This document shows positions 60,487 to 64,000 of a DNA stretch of 64,000 nt, piece after piece. Under the pieces are notes generated by a model. It was not told where the DNA came from and did no database searches. It saw only the letters and a program-made list of their open reading frames with translations. Both the position numbers and the translations under genes were made by a program. Position 1 is the first letter of the stretch; every line of letters begins with the position of its first letter. The stretch is from Sulfurospirillum sp036802865 (lineage in GTDB: Bacteria > Campylobacterota > Campylobacteria > Campylobacterales > Sulfurospirillaceae): positions 310,001 to 374,000 of the forward strand of contig NZ_DAIRVK010000001.1 of NCBI RefSeq assembly GCF_036802865.1, written 5' to 3'.

Positions 60487-60631
60487 AGATTTTATAAGCA
60501 AACTGGGAGCTGTTGAATTTCTTCTGCTTTAGGGCGCTACAGATCAAGTTCAGTAGTCTTACCTTTCTTCCTTAATAAAATCAAATTATTATTATTGTTA
60601 CGGTACAATTTGGTCCACCCTTTTGTAGTCG

Positions 60632-60706
<75 letters not shown>

Positions 60707-60779
60707 TCACTCAAAAAGTTTTTAATAACTTTGACAAATTGAAATGTATTAAAAAAACAAACTCATTACGGAGGAAAAA

Positions 60780-61979
60780 ATGGCAAAAGAAAAGTTCTCT
60801 AGAACCAAGCCACACGTTAACATTGGAACCATCGGTCACGTTGATCATGGTAAAACTACGCTTACAGCTGCTATCTCAGCAGTTTTAGCAACTAAAGGTC
60901 TTTGTGAATTTAAAGATTACGATGGTATTGATAACGCTCCTGAAGAAAGAGAACGTGGTATTACTATTGCAACTTCACACATTGAGTATGAAACAGAAAA
61001 TCGTCACTACGCTCACGTAGACTGTCCAGGTCACGCGGATTACGTTAAAAATATGATTACTGGTGCTGCTCAAATGGATGGCGCTATTCTTGTTGTTTCT
61101 GCAGCAGATGGTCCTATGCCACAAACTCGTGAGCACATCCTTCTTTCTCGCCAAGTAGGCGTTCCATACATCGTTGTTTTCATGAACAAAGCTGATATGG
61201 TTGATGATGAAGAACTTCTTGAGCTTGTTGAAATGGAAATTCGTGAACTTCTTAGTTCATATGACTTCCCAGGTGATGATACTCCAATCGTTTCTGGTTC
61301 AGCACTTAAAGCACTTGAAGAAGCGAAAGCTGGTACGGTTGGCGCATGGGGTGAGAAAGTTCTTGCTCTTATGGCAGCAGTCGATGCTTATATCCCAGAT
61401 CCAGTTCGTGAAACCGATAAAGACTTCTTGATGCCAATCGAAGACGTATTTTCAATCTCAGGTCGTGGTACCGTTGTTACTGGTAAAATCGACAGAGGTG
61501 CTGTTAAAATCGGTGAGACTATTGAAATCGTAGGTATCAAAGATACAAAAACTACAACTGTAACTGGTGTTGAAATGTTCCGTAAAGAAATGGAACGTGG
61601 TGAAGCTGGTGATAACTGTGGTATCTTGTTACGTGGTATCAAAAAAGAAGAAGTTGAGCGCGGTATGGTTCTTTGTAAACCAAAATCAATCACTCCACAT
61701 ACTCAATTTGAAGCAGAAATTTATGTTCTTTCAAAAGAAGAGGGTGGTAGACATACTCCATTCTTTAATAACTATAGACCACAATTCTACGTTCGTACAA
61801 CAGACGTAACAGGTTCTATTTCATTGCCAGAAGGTACTGAGATGGTTATGCCTGGTGATAACGTAAAAATCAATGTAACACTTATTGCGCCTATCGCTCT
61901 TGAAGAGGGTACTCGTTTTGCAATCCGTGAGGGTGGTAGAACTGTTGGTGCGGGTGTTGTTGCAACAATCATCAAGTAA
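60780..61979 (+). CDS. tuf: Elongation factor Tu
   Basis: A 399-residue GTPase that delivers aminoacyl-tRNA to the ribosome. G1 is GHVDHGKTT, switch II DCPGHADYVKNMITGAAQMDGAILVV, G4 NKADMVD. Domains II and III are complete to the VGAGVVATIIK end. GGAGG lies 5 bases before the ATG, directly after tRNA-Thr. Confidence 0.99.
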   Translation: MAKEKFSRTKPHVNIGTIGHVDHGKTTLTAAISAVLATKGLCEFKDYDGIDNAPEERERGITIATSHIEYETENRHYAHVDCPGHADYVKNMITGAAQMDGAILVVSAADGPMPQTREHILLSRQVGVPYIVVFMNKADMVDDEELLELVEMEIRELLSSYDFPGDDTPIVSGSALKALEEAKAGTVGAWGEKVLALMAAVDAYIPDPVRETDKDFLMPIEDVFSISGRGTVVTGKIDRGAVKIGETIEIVGIKDTKTTTVTGVEMFRKEMERGEAGDNCGILLRGIKKEEVERGMVLCKPKSITPHTQFEAEIYVLSKEEGGRHTPFFNNYRPQFYVRTTDVTGSISLPEGTEMVMPGDNVKINVTLIAPIALEEGTRFAIREGGRTVGAGVVATIIK

Positions 61980-61984
61980 TTTTA

Positions 61985-62014
61985 ACATGTAAAAGGGATT
62001 TCCCTTTTACATGT
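61985..62014. repeat. 14-bp perfect hairpin between tuf and rpmG
   Basis: ACATGTAAAAGGGA pairs exactly with 62001-62014 around TT. No T run follows, so it is more likely an mRNA processing or attenuation site than a full terminator. It contains a TTACATGTAA palindrome (62007-62016). Confidence 0.7.
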
Positions 62015-62034
62015 AATCAAGTTAAGGAAATATT

Positions 62035-62193
62035 ATGACCGTTAAAATCGGACTAAAGTGTTCAGAATGTGGTGACATTAATTACACTACAACTAAAAAC
62101 AGCAAGACAGTTACTGAAAAAGTTGAACTTAGCAAGTATTGTCCAAGACTGAAAAAACACACTATTCACAAAGAAGTGAAATTAAAAAGTTAA
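62035..62193 (+). CDS. rpmG: 50S ribosomal protein L33
   Basis: A 52-residue protein, MTVKIGLKCSECGDINYTT..., with a CSEC zinc-type pair and the basic end CPRLKKHTIHKEVKLKS. Matches bacterial L33 in length and motif. Preceded by AAGGAAA. Normal position between tuf and secE in this phylum. Confidence 0.95.
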   Translation: MTVKIGLKCSECGDINYTTTKNSKTVTEKVELSKYCPRLKKHTIHKEVKLKS

Positions 62194-62222
62194 GTCTCTA
62201 AACAGACTTAACTTTATCATGT

Positions 62223-62298
62223 AGGGCAGTAGCTCCAACGGTAGAGCGTCGGTCTCCAAAACCGCAGGTTGTGGGTTCGAGTCCCTCCTGCCCTGCCA
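62223..62298 (+). tRNA. tRNA-Trp (CCA)
   Basis: A 76-base tRNA. Acceptor AGGGCAG/CTGCCCT, anticodon CCA in TCTCCAAAA, T arm GGGTTCGAGTCCC, CCA encoded. Between rpmG and secE as in other Campylobacterota. Confidence 0.95.
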
Positions 62299-62315
62299 CT
62301 AGTCGAGGTAATACA

Positions 62316-62495
62316 ATGGAAAAATTAAGAGCTTATTATCATCATTCTAAAGCTGAATTGTCAAAGGTTATTTTCCCGATTAAAGAACAGATTCGAAATG
62401 CTTTCATCTCTGTTTTTGTCGTAGTAACCGTGATTTCACTCTTTTTGGCGCTGATTGATGCTATTATGTCTTTTTCTTTATCTTCTTTAATTTAA
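62316..62495 (+). CDS. secE: Preprotein translocase subunit SecE
   Basis: A 59-residue protein with an amphipathic N-terminal helix (AYYHHSKAELSKVIFPIKEQIRN) and one transmembrane helix (FISVFVVVTVISLFLALIDA), the minimal SecE form that clamps SecY. The ATG at 62316 lies after tRNA-Trp; an upstream in-frame start would cut through the tRNA and is rejected. Confidence 0.95.
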   Translation: MEKLRAYYHHSKAELSKVIFPIKEQIRNAFISVFVVVTVISLFLALIDAIMSFSLSSLI

Positions 62496-62504
62496 GGAGA
62501 GGGA

Positions 62505-63035
62505 ATGGCACATAGATGGTATGCAATTCAAACCTATGCAGGTAGCGAGCAAGCAGTCAAAAAAGGAATCATTACTCTTGTCAATGATCATGGTATTGCT
62601 GACAAGTTAGAACAAATCGTTGTTCCAACAGAAGATGTAATTGAAGTTAAGAATGGTAAGAAAAAGATTAGTGAGCGAAGTCTTTATCCTGGTTATGCAT
62701 TTGCAAAACTGGATTTAGATACAGCACTCTGGCATCTTATTCAATCGTTGCCAAAAGTCGGAAGATTCATCGGTGAAGCAAAAAAGCCTACACCTTTGAG
62801 TGAAAAAGATATTGCATTGATTTTAGAGAAAGCGGAGAAAAAAGGTGCGCCTAAGCCAAAAATCTTCTTCGAAAATGGTGAAAGTGTTAGGATTACAGAA
62901 GGTCCTTTCGCAAACTTCACAGGTTCAGTTGAAGAATATGATATGGTTCATGGCAAACTCACACTCAATGTTTCAATCTTCGGTAGAAGTACCCCTGTTG
63001 AGATTCTTTATTCTCAAGTTGAAAAAATAGTTTAA
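62505..63035 (+). CDS. nusG: Transcription antitermination factor NusG
   Basis: A 176-residue protein with the NGN domain (MAHRWYAIQTYAGSEQAVKKGI, LYPGYAFAKLDL) and a C-terminal KOW motif (GESVRITEGPFANFTGSVEEYD). It binds RNA polymerase and couples it to the ribosome. GGAGAGG upstream of the ATG, 9 bases after secE. Confidence 0.97.
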   Translation: MAHRWYAIQTYAGSEQAVKKGIITLVNDHGIADKLEQIVVPTEDVIEVKNGKKKISERSLYPGYAFAKLDLDTALWHLIQSLPKVGRFIGEAKKPTPLSEKDIALILEKAEKKGAPKPKIFFENGESVRITEGPFANFTGSVEEYDMVHGKLTLNVSIFGRSTPVEILYSQVEKIV

Positions 63036-63051
63036 GCGTAAAGGAAAAGAA

Positions 63052-63477
63052 ATGGCAAAAAAAGTCATTGGCGAAATTAAATTGCAAATTGAAGCTGCTA
63101 AAGCTAACCCATCACCTCCAGTTGGACCAGCACTTGGTCAACGTGGTGTTAACATTATGGAGTTTTGTAAAGCATTTAACGAAAGAACAAAAGAGATGGC
63201 AGGTTTTAGAATTCCTGTTGTTATCACTGTTTATGCTGACAAAAGTTTTACATTTGTTACAAAACAACCACCTGCTACTGATCTTATTAAAAAAGCAGTC
63301 GGTCTTAAAAGTGGTTCAAGTAACCCTTTGAAAAATAAAGTTGGTACACTTAACAAAGCTCAAATTCTTGAGATTGTTGAGAAAAAAATTGCTGATCTTA
63401 ATACATCAGATAAAGAAGCAGCTGCAAAAATTATTGCAGGAAGTGCTAGAAGTATTGGTATTAACGTCGTCGATTAA
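63052..63477 (+). CDS. rplK: 50S ribosomal protein L11
   Basis: A 141-residue protein: GEIKLQIEAAKANPSPPVGPALGQRGVNIMEFCKAFN, then TFVTKQPPATDLIKKAVGLKSGS and IIAGSARSIGINVVD. Forms the L11 stalk base where EF-G and the stringent factor act. Complete. Confidence 0.98.
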   Translation: MAKKVIGEIKLQIEAAKANPSPPVGPALGQRGVNIMEFCKAFNERTKEMAGFRIPVVITVYADKSFTFVTKQPPATDLIKKAVGLKSGSSNPLKNKVGTLNKAQILEIVEKKIADLNTSDKEAAAKIIAGSARSIGINVVD

Positions 63478-63537
63478 TAATAACCCTTTACCGCTAGGGT
63501 CTATAAAGGCGGAAGCAAAATTATGCGGAGATAAAGA

Positions 63538-64000
63538 ATGGCAAAGAAAGTAAATAAAAGATTTCAAGAACTTTTGAAAAAAGTTGATAAAGAAAAAAAA
63601 TATTCTGTAGCTGAAGCACTTAGTAACATCAAAAATTTAGCGTCTGCAAAATTTGATGAAACAATTGAGGTAGCACTTAAACTTAACGTTGATCCAAGAC
63701 ATGCTGATCAAATGGTAAGAGGTTCTGTTGTTCTTCCAGCGGGTACTGGTAAAACAGTTCGTGTTGCGGTTATTGCTAAAGATGAAAAAGCAGATGAAGC
63801 AAGAGCTGCTGGTGCAGATATTGTTGGTAGTGATGATTTGATTGAAGAGATTCAAGCGGGTCGTATTAACTTTGATGTTTTGATTGCAACTCCAAACATG
63901 ATGGGTTTAGTGGGTAAAGTTGGTCGTATTCTTGGACCAAAAGGTATTATGCCAAATCCAAAAACAGGTACTGTAACTATGGATGTTGCTAAAGCTGTTG
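63538..64000 (+). CDS. rplA: 50S ribosomal protein L1 (truncated by window end)
   Basis: Opens MAKKVNKRFQELLKKVDKEKKYSVAEAL, then KFDETIEVALKLNVDPRHADQMVRGSVVLP and GLVGKVGRILGPKGIMPNPKTGTVT, the L1 signature. Only the first 154 residues are in the window. GGAG lies before the ATG. In many bacteria L1 also represses its own operon by binding mRNA. Confidence 0.98.
   Translation, partial: MAKKVNKRFQELLKKVDKEKKYSVAEALSNIKNLASAKFDETIEVALKLNVDPRHADQMVRGSVVLPAGTGKTVRVAVIAKDEKADEARAAGADIVGSDDLIEEIQAGRINFDVLIATPNMMGLVGKVGRILGPKGIMPNPKTGTVTMDVAKAV

Noticed and set aside
62271..62315. Upstream extension of secE
   Set aside because: The extension would translate the 3' part of tRNA-Trp; the internal ATG at 62316 gives the normal SecE length.

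Overview
The window looks like one contiguous piece of a Campylobacterota (epsilonproteobacterial) chromosome, most like the genus Sulfurospirillum. The genus is inferred from gene content and order, not from a search. Supporting evidence: low-GC coding sequence, the flhF-flhG-fliA-fliM-fliY order, the gyrA-flgP-flgQ-flgR-asd-hemE order known from Campylobacter, a GyrA with Thr86, and the tRNA-tuf-rpmG-trnW-secE-nusG-rplK-rplA block.

Layout. 1-9.8 kb: the end of flhF, then flhG, a membrane protein, fliA, fliM and fliY. These run almost without gaps into a LOG-type nucleotide hydrolase and five genes (polytopic GT-C-like protein, GtrB/ArnC-like glycosyltransferase, WbqC, sugar aminotransferase, SMR/ArnE-like protein) that resemble an Arn-type lipid-linked amino-sugar pathway; a strong hairpin closes the unit. 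9.9-13.2 kb: prs, lepA, comF. 13.25-16.24 kb: an interruption between comF and gyrA holding a membrane protein, an MHS-type MFS transporter and a RAYT transposase flanked by 31-bp inverted repeats. A 23-bp near-duplicate of the comF tail lies just before gyrA. 16.3-24.5 kb: gyrA, a sigma-54-type promoter, flgP, flgQ, flgR, asd, a UPF0114 protein, hemE and a radical SAM protein.

24.5-46.4 kb is accessory metabolism: a TAXI-type TRAP transporter, tRNA-Asn, a PiT phosphate carrier, an atypical LDH/MDH-fold dehydrogenase facing a phosphoketolase, a DDAH-like hydrolase, a VOC protein, a DJ-1/PfpI protein, a PhoX-like protein with a di-haem cytochrome, a dienelactone hydrolase, a small protein behind a second sigma-54-type promoter, a GGDEF/EAL protein, TrxC, and a divergent pair (DUF4392 and DUF1445) that matches the two halves of animal D-glutamate cyclase. 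46.4-49.6 kb carries two copies of a roughly 165-bp MITE-like repeat in opposite orientation.

49.8-59.0 kb appears to be a regulon: a small ribbon-helix-helix protein, an unknown partner, a five-gene branched-chain-type ABC importer, and a bifunctional PutA that lacks the RHH domain some PutA proteins carry. The same 14-bp palindrome, TACTACTTTTAGTA, precedes both the RHH gene and putA. 59-64 kb: a small coiled-coil membrane protein, yaaA, four tRNA genes, tuf, rpmG, tRNA-Trp, secE, nusG, rplK and the start of rplA.

The perfect palindrome TTTACATGTAAA occurs five times, far above chance expectation, inside genes as well as between them.
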